A DNA stretch of 64,000 nt from Lethocerus indicus (GCA_019843655.1 JACDQD010000004.1:4774001-4838000), one strand, 5' to 3'. Positions 32,345 to 45,018 are shown, counted from the first letter of the stretch. The notes: generated by a model from the sequence alone, not told the origin. A program made the numbers and translations.

Positions 32345-32350
32345 TATATA
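32345..32350 (-). promoter_or_regulatory. TATA box of the 32-kb secreted-peptide gene
   Basis: TATATA on the minus strand, followed by G-rich DNA. It would place the transcription start near 32320 and leave a ~78-nt leader before the ATG at 32241. Confidence 0.5.
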
Positions 32351-35300
32351 CCGGCCCCTCTCCACCCCGCCCCGGCCCCAATCCAAGGTTCATCCTCGCG
32401 GCCCCCACCCCCACCCACAGCCCCCGGATACCCCCTTGTCGTTATCCTTCCAGTCGAGTTCCTACTATCGTAGCGACTTTCTCCGGGGACGGTGTAGTTT
32501 TTGACTCGAAAATTATAAAACTACGATAAGGGGACGAGGGGTACTCGACAAAAGCGGTACCTACGATGTGATCCTAAAACTAAATTTATACTTTTAAAAA
32601 TCGGTTGTCGTTAAATTTAGACGTAATAATTAATTTAAAATAGATTACCACTTTTCAAAAGCGGATTTGATCGCTTTATTTATTATGAATAATTTTGTGT
32701 ACAATTAAATCGCTACCTACTCGTGTTAACTAGTATAAAATAACAGCTTTACCTCTGCCACAAATTACGCTACTATAGCCGATACGATATTAGATACCCA
32801 TTGTTCTATTAATATTTTGAGTCAATCGTTAAAGGTTGATGAAATTGAGATAAATTAGTTAAAAACAGCGGTATCGTACATTGTAGTTTATTTAGCCTTT
32901 ATAGGTGATGAATAATACATACATACAGCAAATAATATTTATAACTTACGATGCCTGTTGGGGGTCTCGAGAGTTTCGATATTATGAGTCTTGCGGCAAA
33001 AGTTTACTTTCGTTGATTTTGGTTACTTAAATGTCAACTTAATTATTTTATAGGACAAGTTTAACATCGTAAAATGGAACAAACGAAGGTGTACATTTCT
33101 TTAAAGTAGAAACCGCATTAACGCAGACTTCGTCTGTTAGGATTCGAGAGCGCTCGTTGACTCGTTGGAATATGAGCTTTCACGTCAAACGTTGGATTCT
33201 GTGGTGAGCAGTGCTCAGTTAACTGGATCGTTAGATACAACGTATTTTTTTGTCGAATTACCGCATAGTGCGGACAGGGGAGATACAATTTTCATGGGTC
33301 CGTTGACTTTCCTTCGACTCTCACATGCAGAACGGTTTCAGCTTCGCCTCATCGTCGGTAGTATTCAGTTGGCGATGTAGATGGTACATTCTCGTTGCGA
33401 CCGACGAAGTTTTTTGCGGCATCACTCTCTTAATCTGTGGCAATAAAGCTTAAACGAATGCTACTGACAACGGCAGCGCACAGGTACGATCGAACAAGGG
33501 AGAGGAGACCGCTTAATAAAATTTATCATTTATTTCTATCAAATATATCGTTATATTTTATTTACGCTGACATAAAGAATAAATATGAGATCAATAGAGA
33601 TGTATCTTAGAATTTCAGTCTAAAAGGGGCACGTGTTTGGTTACTGACGTCAAATAAAATTCTAAGATCCGTTCAATTCTTTTGTTCTGTCTCATGTTAT
33701 GCTCGAGGATCACATTTCAGAACAATTCGGTTCAGGCCGGCGCCCCGACAGCGCGTATAGCGCACGTACTTAGGTTTCCGCTTGATCCGCTCGCAATTTA
33801 CACTAGTCACTTTTGTATTTCCCCCTTTGACGGTGCGGGACTTCGAGCTTAAATTTTAAGCGCCACCGAGTTAAAATTTAAGTGGGCCGGCTTCAACCTA
33901 CACCTACAGCGCCCTTTTAAATATGTACAGCTAACTGTAAAGGCCCGAAAGGAAGAAAGGGAAGGGTTGATGACCCTTACAGATTAGGGCTCTTTTTTTT
34001 TCTCTCCAATCCAAAAATAGAAGGTGAGTTCTGAGGAGATGGAACTGTGTTGTTAGTCCCACCTGAGTCTCGTTAGGACCGCTGGAATGACCTTAACTTT
34101 AATGCACCGATCTATTTCACGGTCGGACTGACGGTCACCGTTAGCTTCAGACTGGCTATTTATTCGAAAAATGAAACTAAAAAAACAAGAAAATATTTTA
34201 TAACAAATATTCTACAGGCGGCTCTCATTTTGTAACCACTTTATTCTTAAAGTTACGTCAGTTTAATACAACAGAATAATGGAGAAAAGTTGCGAATCTC
34301 ATTCTCCCGACGGCATCCCGAAACTTAACTACCAGAAGATGTAACTGAGATTGCTTATCCCTCCTCAAGACGCTCGGCTCCCTTTCCAGATCCACATTCT
34401 ACCGGTCCACACTTGTCCGCTCCAGTACGTTCCAGTCACTCCGCGATTAATAATTAAAAATAATGTGGAATATAAATCATTTCCTTACGAACAGTACTCT
34501 GATGGGACGGACTTAAAAACGGATGGTAGAACGAAAGTCGATCGAAAATTTGATCAAGTATTTTATCCGCTTTGTCTGCCGCAATTTTAATTCCGAGACC
34601 AATATCCGATTAAGCTCAGGCTGCATTAACTATGACTAAAACTCTTGCAGTTCGGTTCCGAGAAAAAATCGATGATTGGCCCTGGACACTAATACGGGTT
34701 TTCAGATATTAATTTAACATGCTAATTTCTTCGACCTGAAAAAAATGCTTACTTCTTAATTTTCAAGGCGTAATCGATCCCTCGGTATTTTATGCGAGTA
34801 ACCGGTTTCCGATTGTTCAATATTTCAGGGAGGTCCTCAGAACCTCTTGTTCTAACTTGTTCGGTTTCCTCGCGTTCAGCCGTTTTGACGACCGTAGGTA
34901 TAGTCTATGATCATCTTACGAGGATAGAAAACCCGAACCGTTCGATATCGCGCCATATCGTGTAGCTAAATATTGCGTCACTGTTCCGGCCTCAATAATA
35001 AAACGCTAAATTGCGCCGAATACGAGCTCAGTATGGGTACAGATAGAGCGAGAAATCTCTGCACGGTGCCGCCATAAATGCCACCCTGGCGATATACGCC
35101 GATTGAATTCGAAGGCAGTAAATTGTGCCACTGGAAAAACTTTTGGTCTATTAATTATCGTTTCTGAATGGTGAGTTTGACTGAATAAAGCCAGGCTCTG
35201 AGGCAGGGCGTTGAGCGGAGGACGTTTATCTCGTCACGAGTCGGACTCTCCCACCAGGAAGCGGACTAGGCGTAGCTCGACCCTATTTTGAGGGCTATCC

Positions 35301-36778
35301 CCCCGGCCGGATAGTCTCTTTCTTCTCTACACCGAATCCGGCGTATTTGGGTCAGTGACGCAATTTATTTTATCGTTTTTAGCCGCGAACCGCTCTTGAC
35401 TCATGCGGAAGAGTTTCCGTCGAACTGACCTCAGGTCGTTAAACGATGGACCAATAGTCCAAAAGTTTTTTCCTTTTCGGACCTTCGATTTTTGTGAACT
35501 AAAGACGACGGGAAGATGAATCGGAGTAAATCTGAGAATACTGAAATTGTTCAAGACCAAGTTGTAACTAATGAGTATGAAACTCACTTTTCGTTTGTAC
35601 TTAGAACGCCTAGTAGGCTAAACTTTTTTATATTTAAATTACCTGTTAGAGTAAAGTAGTTTGTTCCTATGTGAATGATAGGACATATTCAACAAACTAA
35701 AAAAAGGAAATTCTTAATTCAGTGAAAGCAGAGAGTAAGAACTCTTTATGCATGGGTTGAGGTTTAAGTAGTAAATTTCAACAGTGGACACTAAGTTTGC
35801 CACTATGGAACAGTTTTTTAGTGTATTATATTTTGGAACATATTCCTGGGTGGCATAGAAAGGTGCTCGAGGTTACTGGCAAGGTCGGAATTTAAAGCCG
35901 AATACATTAGACCCATTGTTGAAATCCATGACTTCTTTAAGAATCGGCAAATATTTTTTCACCTCTAGAATAACACGATCGAAAACGTACTAAATCATTT
36001 TTACGAGTCTAGAAATACTTCGTTCGGGCGGTATGAAACTTTAAAGGGAAAATTCGAGAAAACAAATAGCGCAACCCAGCGATTAAATCCTTAGTTGGAG
36101 AAATGATATAATTTGTCAAATGTGAGCTTACAAAATCTCGAGCTTCGCATTATAGATGCTCAGGTATTGAGCACACTCTGTTAGAGTGAATTTTCACCGA
36201 AAGACTAAAATGTAGAAGCCGTGAATCGTCCATTTCACCACTTCAAGGACTCTGACGCAATTTCAAGATATATTTAGATCTACGTTTAGAGTCAATTATG
36301 GAGAAATGAGTCCTGCCGTGTGGTTGAAACGGCAGCGGTATTTCCCTCCGATCACCCCCGCGCCCCTCACCATCTACCGCCCCTGGTGAATAATGAAACA
36401 TTTTTGTGAGTCATAAACATGTTGTGGCACGTTGGAGAGGACCAGCCGTGAACGGTGTCTATGTCAAGGGCCCTGTGCCTGCCTGCTTGCGTGTCCTCTA
36501 TCCTTTCTCAACTCGCTTCCTATCCAACCGGCTTCTAATTGCCTATCCCTCGAATAGAAACAGCCTCGTTCGAACACAGATAATTAGTCCGTGTCCTTTC
36601 TTAGACGTTTAATTTTGTTTTACATCGTAGATTACTTTTTAATTCCGTCGGAAGCTGCATCGTCCAGTGGCCGTGCGGTCGGGATGGACCGAGGACCGGT
36701 CCCGAAGGAGGCGGCTTTCACTTGTCCTTCGGAAGAATTTTGATGAGGGCGTCATCAGTGGCATCACTGGGTGATTGT

Positions 36779-36856
36779 AATAACACGAATATATCTCGCA
36801 GCCATAAAGAATCGAAATAAAACTCGATGCTGTCAAATAACACGAATATATCTCGA
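36779..36856. repeat. 20-bp perfect direct repeat, 58-bp offset
   Basis: AATAACACGAATATATCTCG occurs at 36779-36798 and again at 36837-36856. The 38 bp between them are not repeated. Confidence 0.85.
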
Positions 36857-38293
36857 TTTTTCCTGCATGCGGTCTTTCGTCCGGTGGTTCCACTTAACTC
36901 GGACCGCAGAAGTGAACTATGTCCATTCAACGAGTATTTGTGGCAGATAGTTATTTATAAATACCTGTACAAGAGTCGTTCCAAGTGAGAACGGTGTCGA
37001 GGAGGATTTAGAGCTTGTTCAAAGGAACGGGATACAGATTGCACGTAGGAAGTATTCAAACAAATACATAAATAAAGTTTAGTCATCGTTATAATTTTAT
37101 TTTCACGTTACTGCGATATTTTTGTTTGTTATTCTGTTTGATGTGTTTGTTTGTTGTGATAAAATATTAACTTGTACGATGCGCAATCATCACGAGCTAT
37201 GACAGGCAGCTGTCATGCCTCTGCTTATACAACAGTCAACTGCTGACGGATATTGAGCTACCGGTAAATTTATGTAGTACCGAAAGTTACGTTAGGTAAA
37301 AAATATTTGATAATTTTATCTTTGATTCATTGGCAGACGTTACCAATATGTAGCGGCAATCCAATAGAGCGCTGTATCAGACTGATACCAATGGTATCTA
37401 TCAGTACTAATACGATATCCTTAAATATCACGAACTCATACACGATCAGCCGCTGCGACTTTTAACTAGGGCGAATGAAGTGCGTAACATTTTAATAGTT
37501 CCAATGTTCGATAAAGATTCCTTTCCCGTACTGACCTTTATGAAAAAAATTATCTCTGGGTATTCGACCGGATTTTCCTATTAAAAAGGATCGGTTTAAT
37601 TAAATATACGCTTATTCGGGCGATACGGATAATTTATATCGGTACATGGAAATTGCAGTTCATAGGTTTAATGGCAGCCAACAATTAACATACTTAGTCT
37701 ATCGACTAACTACAGTCATTAGATTAATAAAATTGGTATAATTTGAAACTTGGGAATTAATTTTTTTCAAACGACACACCGAGTGTCATTGGTGTCTATC
37801 CCACACCGTAATCAGCCGTTGAGCAGAATGATAACGGTGTTTTGAAATACTTCCGAGATTCGAGGCCTTGTCCGTCCTTTTACCATTTGAGTTTCACTCG
37901 GGCTTCGCAAAGTGTTAAGTGTTTATTTATTTCTCAAGGTCCCTGTCGACTGAATGTGACAAGACGCCTTCAACCACCTATGATAAGGGCACCATTGCCC
38001 GGACTTAAGTCTGCGTCGACGTACTATATATAATATAAGCTGTGCTGTTTATTTCTGTTTGTTGCTATGTAATTATTTCGTTTATTCTTTGAAAAATTAT
38101 GCGATTTGCTGTTGCTGGAATTTTTTTACGCTCGTCAGTTTTAAGGCAGGAGACGCGCCAAAGGACGGTGTTAAATCTCGAAGTTGTATTTACGGAAAAC
38201 ATTTTTTACTATAATACCTTCCGTCTTCAGAGTTCCTCCGTCGTCCTCTGACTGCTTAACGGTATGGAACTCCCCGGCAAAAATGGTGCATCC

Positions 38294-38346
38294 CCGCGCC
38301 ACCCTCAGGGGTGCGTTAGAGTCGCGGTGCATATGCACCCAACGAT
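38294..38346 (+). repeat. dispersed repeat with GGTGCA-TGCACC palindrome, copy 1
   Basis: CACCCTCAGGGGTGCG followed by CGGTGCATATGCACCCAACG. The order and spacing match the sequence at 50780-50833, so both belong to one repeat family. Element type unknown. Confidence 0.55.
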
Positions 38347-40540
38347 CCGAAGCGTATATGAACGCGATTTTTGGTCTTTATCATTTTCTGGCGTCTATGA
38401 CCTTGCGTTTCCAATGGTTTATAAACGATTTTATTCGTCTGTGTTTTCATTTTTAATCGTATAAAACGCGGTTATGAGCCTTTTTAGCATTTTCAAGTCT
38501 ATATAAAGGTGTTTTTACGGCTTTTGTCCTACTTCGCCAACCACATTATACACTCAGGATACGAGACAATGAGCATCAACCAATTCTTAAAAATTACACC
38601 CAGGTAAGAAAGGCAAAGAGATGGATGTAATAGAGACATAGAGATTCCCAAGAACAAACAAAGCAACATAATAAGCGAGAAAATAAATTCCCAAAGTGAT
38701 GCTATATTCACCCCACTGATACTACTAAACATCTATGTCGATGCGTGTATTAATAAATTTTGAATTCGAATTTGTAAAATACGAGTTATCGTCCGTAATT
38801 CGGAGTGTTTGTTTGGGTGGTGGCATTGGACAGGCGGCAGTGTCAAGTTCACCTGGAGAAGACCCGGAGCGACGCAGAAAGTAGAAGAAGGGGACGTGAG
38901 AGATCTGTCCGGGTTTACTTATTAGAATACCGCCCAGTTGGACGCGGACCAACTTCGTTGGCCGGGCTCCGTCCGCATTTTAACGACGCTCGCGTAACAA
39001 AGGTCGAATAGCAGCGGACAACCTGATCTCGTTGCGTATTCCGCTCGTCGAGCCGCCTCTGGAATGCAAGCCGACGAAAGTTGTTTTTGTCCCGAATGTG
39101 AACAATTGCATCCGTTCTAATCGACGGTAAACAAAGCCGTCGAGACGAACTGGGTAGTTAACGTTGACGAAAAATTGTAACCGAACTGAAGGCGGAAATG
39201 GAAATATATATTCGATTGTTTTCTTAATCTTAAACAGCAAGACATATTGTTTTGGGGCAGGAGATCGCAAGAATCGTGAAATTCCAAACCCTCGCAGTCC
39301 ACCAAAAAGGCATTTCAAATATCTTCAGCTTCAGTGGGCATAAAATCTCTGTAATCGAGACATTGACACTTATTTGGCAAACAAATTGATCAGATTTATA
39401 TGATATTAAAAAATGGGGGTAAAATCTGTTGGATTTGATTTATTGTTCTGTATATGTAACATAATTTATTTTCGGTGTGTGCGATACAAATATTTATAAA
39501 TTTATTTTAAATGGATATCGTTAACTCAAAATCACACAACACACATTTTGACATTGCAGTGTTTTTTCAGTTTTTCACTGTGTCACTGTTTCTTCCGAAA
39601 TTCCTGTTTATCGCAATCTGCGTATGACTGGCGGCCAGCAGCTGGCTGCTGCTCAATTCATATCTTTATTCTCAACGCGCGATCCCTGGCGTACTTCCTG
39701 GTCGACTCGACGCCGGCTATTCTCGGAATAACGGGAAACCCGCGAATTCGAATTAAGAATCCCAAGACAGGAGGAGAGCGTAGGACGGGATCGTAAACGG
39801 GAGGAAATCGCCGACGGACAGGACCTTGGCTGGTTGTACAAGGCACGGTATACAAAATGACTAGTGACGCCCCTTTATGGAATCATCACACCAGTTTAGA
39901 ATTGAATTGAACAATGAGTGTGGGCAATGGAAAAAACATTGACTGTTGAAATGGCCCGCAGCAAAGCGAAACAAGTCGGCAATTTATTTCTAGACGGTAA
40001 CAAGTCCGTTGTACACATAAACGATACAGTGGAATCTACATTGAATTCCAGAAGGTAATATTATATTTTAGACAACCTATTTGTCGAAAATGTATTTTAT
40101 AATGTATTCAATGAGAGAGATCGGGTTTTCTTTCATCTGTAGAATATGTTGGCAGATAATTCCATTTTTCATCGTCCATTTGACTCTATTTCAAAATCCA
40201 AGCTGGGATTTGGGAAACGGCGATTAGAGTCCCGGGAACTAGCATTCTATTGCTCAACTGCTTGGATTCTACAGCGGCGTCACAGATCAATCTAACGAAA
40301 TGAGGCTGTCCATTTATCAGTCAGATCTAGGCCTTTTTTGGTGGGGTTCTCCTATCCGGCAACATTCTATTGAAAATTACGACGCCGTAGGGGACTCGAC
40401 CTATACACGGATGTGTCTCATTAAAATATACAAAAAAAAAGTGGGAGTTATATCAATATTTACGCATCGGTACGGCCATACACTATTACACTCCCTTATG
40501 GAAAAATATATCTAAAGGTAGGCAAAAAACAATCTATTTG

Positions 40541-40610
40541 TGGCTGAGTGGTTACAGGGTCAGGGAACGGCCTCCCGATTGAAGCATACCACCAATTAGA
40601 CAAATTGGTG
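40541..40610 (+). repeat. tRNA-like head followed by a hairpin, possible degenerate SINE
   Basis: GTGGCTGAGTGGTTACAGG matches a pol III A box. About 30 bp later CACCAATT (40590-40597) and AATTGGTG (40603-40610) form a perfect 8-bp stem with a 5-nt loop. No good B box was found, so this is not a tRNA gene. Confidence 0.3.
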
Positions 40611-40869
40611 TCTGGAAAAGAAAAAGAGAACCGGGCCTCATTAAGAGCCGAATGATCCATGCCAGTTGTGTCCCTCGATTAGTCAACGACAAAATCATCA
40701 CCGGATCTTAAATCTGCATTTCCGTTCGGGTCCGTGAAAGTGATTTGGGGGGAACGAAAACATAATTAGAATTGTTGTTTTTGTTTCTAATGCTTTATAA
40801 CGCTGATTGATGTTTTATTTAAGTAGATAGAGCGTACTGAAACGCCGGAGTGCAATGTTTCAGAGTTAT

Positions 40870-40911
40870 TGCCAGATGGCGCAGGAGGATCTGTGCATCC
40901 TCCTCTAGCGC
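40870..40911 (+). promoter_or_regulatory. CTCF-like site overlapping a perfect hairpin
   Basis: TGCCAGATGGCGC at 40870-40882 resembles the core motif bound by CTCF. It is followed at once by AGGAGGAT (40883-40890), a 6-nt loop and ATCCTCCT (40897-40904). Flanking GCGC at 40879-40882 and 40908-40911 extends the symmetry. Binding is inference. Confidence 0.35.
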
Positions 40912-42597
40912 TCGTCTGCCAGGAAGCGACGATTGACCCAAGGTATCGGAAAAAATGTAAATCGTAAATAGTATGTTGCGCTAGAACCGTTCAAAGAGGT
41001 AAAAAACAATTTTGATCTGACCGCTCGCATAGCAGTCGGACCAACAACCGGTTTTTGCGGCAGTAAAACCAGAGCATTGCGGGAAAGAGGCAGTTGGTCC
41101 GCGTCCGTCAATTATGAGGGAAGTAAGTAACAGGTTCGGTCGGTATCGCTACTTTGCGAGGTGAACGTGAAGTGCTCGAGTTTCCTTAATACATTGTTTA
41201 TACCAGAAATGGTAGAGTGTTGATGCCGCATTTTTTTTTGTAATCTGTAAGTATCCTTGAGAATTGAATGAGTGAGTAACATTTACTTCCATTTTTTCGT
41301 ATTGCCATATTTTTATTATGAACGTTTTTTTAACACAAATCTAAATATATTGTGAATAAAAATAGAGTATTAACTGCCATTATAACTTTGACATACTGTT
41401 TTGTTTTGTAAGGTGTGGACGGTAAAGGGGGGGGGGGTGGAATGTTTTAAGAGATATAACAGCGAAGTCATGACTTCGTTCAGGCTCTAGAACTAGAAAA
41501 GTTTATCTTTTGTATGTTTTTCTGTTCGGAATCGTTTGTCCGAATAAAAATACTCTATATATAATATCTCTAGATTTTGATGCGGATAAGTGTTCAATGT
41601 CTTTAAGTTTTCAAAAGTGTGTTAATGATGTATTAATACATTTACCAACCACTCTGCTAAACAAACTGTTAAACAAATATATGTATAAGTGTCCCAACCA
41701 TATTCTGCTTTCAGTCTAATTTTCTCAGTTTAACTCTCCTCAAATATGCGAAGATAACGAAGATAAATCCCTTTAACACAGTCGTATGGGTAATTTGGTA
41801 GGCCCCACCGTATTCAAATTTTAAATAAAAATAACAATAGGCGTAGTCGAAGGAGAAAGTAAAACTGAGCTGACCTGGAAAGAAGAGATTAATGAATTAA
41901 TAATAATTATAGGTCTCGTCGGTCGATTGTAGAAAGTAAGCTACGGTCAAGGTCATTCCACGGGCCTCTCAATACAAGACTTTTGGTGCTTTCACTTTTG
42001 GGCAGGCCTCTAGGTCGCGTCTATTTTAATATGATTTTTAGGCGCCCTTATCGTTGAATTTGTATTTTTCTTTGTGAACACAATTTTGCATTACTTTTTT
42101 ATTGATCCTGAAATATTCACTGTTGGACCGTGGACCCGTTATTACGGCAAAAAAGCGCAGTACAACTTACTATTGCGCGCGCTATACTCATGTATAACAA
42201 AAAGAAATAGTTGGATTAATAGTTTATCGCCTGTATAATAAAGTCAATGTTATTACTTAAACTGATAACAGATATATATTTAATAATATATAACAGAATA
42301 CAATATATATTAATTTATCGTTATGTGCTTAAGACATTTATTTAAGAATTATAATTATATTTGTATAAGGAGGTTTTTTACATATAGCCCATATGATCTG
42401 CTTTTGAACAATTTTTTAATAAGGTAACATTCTGAGACTGTGTTCTGTTTAGTTATTTTATTTTTAAGCCTTATCGGATGTTTGAAATTTTATTCTATGA
42501 TCCTCATTTATGGTGAGGCCACAAATTGAGTTTGACAGCTATGAATTTATGCCCTCTGCTCTATATCATTAACAAATATTCCTTAGTTCATTAACAG

Positions 42598-42653
42598 TGG
42601 GAGGTTGTGACCAGTTCAATGAAGAGATATTATATTGGGCAGTGTGTCATCTG
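42598..42653 (+). other. exon-like open frame in a CpG-poor block
   Basis: TTAACAG precedes and GTACGA follows a 56-nt open stretch reading GGCDQFNEEILYWAVCHL. The surrounding 42.2-43.6 kb is AT-rich and CpG-poor like the genes at the left of the window. I recognise no family and could not link it to further exons. Confidence 0.2.
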
Positions 42654-43838
42654 GTACGAAAATATTATTCTTTGAAAGTTATTATTAGTTATTTCTTAAA
42701 TAAAAAGCATAACTAAACACAGATATCACTACCTACAAAGCACTCAGAGTGTAATACAAACTATAAGTATTGTATTTTTATGTAGCATGCACAAATATTA
42801 CTATACTTATGTTTTTATCTTTTAGTTCAAATTCCATACATTTGTTTTAAAATAATAATTTCATATGCATTCAGTGACAATTTTAAATATTTGACACATT
42901 GATGAGAGGTTTATGATCAAACTTTAATGCAATTACTAATTTGGATTTTAAATTATATCCCATTCCTGCTCACTAAAATTTACAGATATTATAAGGTAAT
43001 TGAAGTATTTATTATTAGATCAATTAAATTTAGTTTATGTAAATCTTCTCTTGATCATTTTTAAAAATAAGTAACTAAATTGTGCATTTAATATTTACAT
43101 GTGAATTAATCATCAGTGATGAACATCAGTTAAATAATTTTGTTTTTACAGTATGTTAATGTTTAAAAAAGGTATTATAGAGTCACAGAAATATAGTAAT
43201 GGCTATACTAAAAACATTCCCACAAAAAAGGCTAGTTTTATATACAGCCATAAAATCCACTTTTTTTTATTTCCCTTTAACTTACGAAAATTATTTAATA
43301 ATGATACTACTATATATCAATACTGGTATAATTGAATGTTATTTTATACAGAGAAACCATTTGTAGTATTTTTTTAATTTTGTTAATTTATTGTTGTTTA
43401 ATTTTAGTTTCTGATATATTGTGGATTTGTAATTATAATTTATTGCTTTATCTGTTTCCAAATGTGTTTAAAGCGTTAATGTTAATTGTAGTCCTGTCAT
43501 AATTCACGTTAAGAATTTATTATTTTTGTAGTTCTGCTGCCTTGTTTGAATTTTATTGGTTTTTTTTGGAACCTACTGTTGTTCCGAGTCTGATAACTAT
43601 GATATGTTATTGGTACAGCGTCATTAAGTTTTCTGTTTTTCGTCCAACAGTTGTTATTTTCTCTAATAGCGTACAATTATTTTGTATTTTCTTAAGATAG
43701 TTTTTAAGCTGTATCGATTTAAATGCTCCCCATATCTGAATGGGTTTCTTCCACGATAGCAAATCTGCTTTTTTATATTAATAACAAATTAGAAATTATA
43801 TGGGTGAAATATTACTACATATATTTCGCAAAACGTAA

Positions 43839-43844
43839 TTTATT
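43839..43844 (-). terminator. poly(A) signal of the 44-kb secreted-protein gene
   Basis: AATAAA on the minus strand ~270 nt past the stop in the Cys-rich last exon. Confidence 0.45.
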
Positions 43845-44111
43845 TCACTATACAGGTGGTATGTCTAAATTCTAATTCTACTCATATAATATCTCGTGTA
43901 ATGGGAACATTCATTACTAATATAATTCAATGTTGTACAATATCTACGGCATTCTCAATATCTACAATTATTTTAAGATCACAACTGATCAATCCACAAT
44001 TATAAGTATCAATAATCGTAAATACTTTCTCTGTCTTGGCACTCAATATTGCAATAAATTGCAGTTTTCATAGGGAGTTAAAATAAATTGACAGAAGTGT
44101 TAAAAGCTGTT

Positions 44112-44961
44112 TTAGAATCCCGGCATTTTTTGACACGTGCCCTGTTGACACCTAGTGACTCCTCCACATCGCGGTCCATAGCCACCGCAGGATTGACCCT
44201 CCTCTGAAATATAAATTATTATTTAATCGCAATCAACATCGTATTTACTTCAAATTTATTTTTTTACAGTTTCCTATATAGCGAAATGAGGCTGTTGCGG
44301 CCAGTCTGGTCTTAACGTTCAACATTCGGTTATTATACCACCGTTGCGAACATACTAGTGAAATGTACGTCTCAATGTCTGTACTGAACTTGAAAAAGGG
44401 CCGCGGGCCGAAACGCATTTTAAAGCAACATTTTTATATTTTAAACGACGTTGTTGGCACATTTAAAGTGAATCCCGATGAGGCTTAGCACGGCGCTACG
44501 GTGACTATATAGTTGTATTATAAATATGTTTATAATATTTACGTAGCCAAGAGGTGCGTCCGTAGTAGCAGTTCCCCTGGGGGCAGGGCTGGCAGCTAGG
44601 AGAACAGTAGGGCTGTTGCATGCAGCATTGGGGTTGTGGAGGTGGTGGCGGTGGAGGCGGTGGCGGTGGAGGAGGTGGCGGTGGAGGCGGTGGCGGTGGA
44701 GGAGGTGGCGGTGGAGGCGGTTGAGGATGGACGCAAGACCAGCAGGGGTAAGGTTGGGGTGGCGGGGGCGGCGGTGGAGGAGGCGGGGCGGCGGTGGCGG
44801 AGGCGGGGGCGGTGGAGGCGGGGGCGGGGGCGGGGCGGTTGTGGTTTCGGACACCTGTAGGGCCAGCAGGGCTGGTAGTTGCAGGCCGGTGTTGTGCACT
44901 GCTGGTAGTAGCCGAGGCAGCCGGCGGCCAGTGCCACCACCAGCACCCAGTGCACCATCAT
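44112..44961 (-). CDS. secreted proline- and cysteine-rich protein, two coding exons, open frame broken twice in G runs
   Basis: The start is at the ATG at 44961, 1 nt after an acceptor (AG at 44964-44963). The protein begins MMVHWVLVVALAAGCLG, a signal peptide, then YYQQCTTPACNYQPCWPYRC. Coding exons are 44961-44543 and 44203-44112. The middle is two polyproline tracts flanking QPYPCWSCVHPQ, then QPQCCMQQPYCSPSCQPC and GNCYYG. The second exon gives EGQSCGGYGPRCGG, TRCQQGTCQ and a stop at 44114-44112. As written, the frame shifts at 44832-44835 and 44785-44788, where GGGG stands among GGGGG runs. One base added at each makes exon 2 end in phase 1, exactly what the next exon needs, for ~170 residues. 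It could be a cuticular, eggshell, glandular or other extracellular protein; no family was recognised. Confidence 0.65.
44644..44720 (-). repeat. 30-bp tandem repeat coding for polyproline
   Basis: Two full 30-bp units (44644-44673, 44674-44703) and a partial third, nearly identical. In the coding frame of the minus strand they read only proline. This fits expansion of a structural repeat by slippage or unequal exchange. Confidence 0.85.
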
Positions 44962-45018
44962 TCTGTAACGTTAAATAATTTGCGAAACGATATACATAAT
45001 ATCGTATATTACGCGATG

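Larger units (their letters stand above)
32352..43838. other. gene-poor region with no supported gene
   Basis: CpG-retaining DNA in which the open frames on both strands lack coding signatures. It contains the direct repeat at 36779, repeat copy at 38294, tRNA-like head at 40541, CTCF-like site at 40870 and a CpG-poor, AT-rich block from about 42.2 to 43.6 kb. All are listed separately. Confidence 0.55.

Noticed and set aside
38980..39318. 112-codon minus-strand frame
   Set aside because: Mixed basic and aromatic composition with no motif; competing frames of similar length on both strands.
44616..44978. Trp/Arg- and Gly-rich plus-strand frames
   Set aside because: Reverse-strand shadows of the GGN/CCN repeat of the minus-strand gene.
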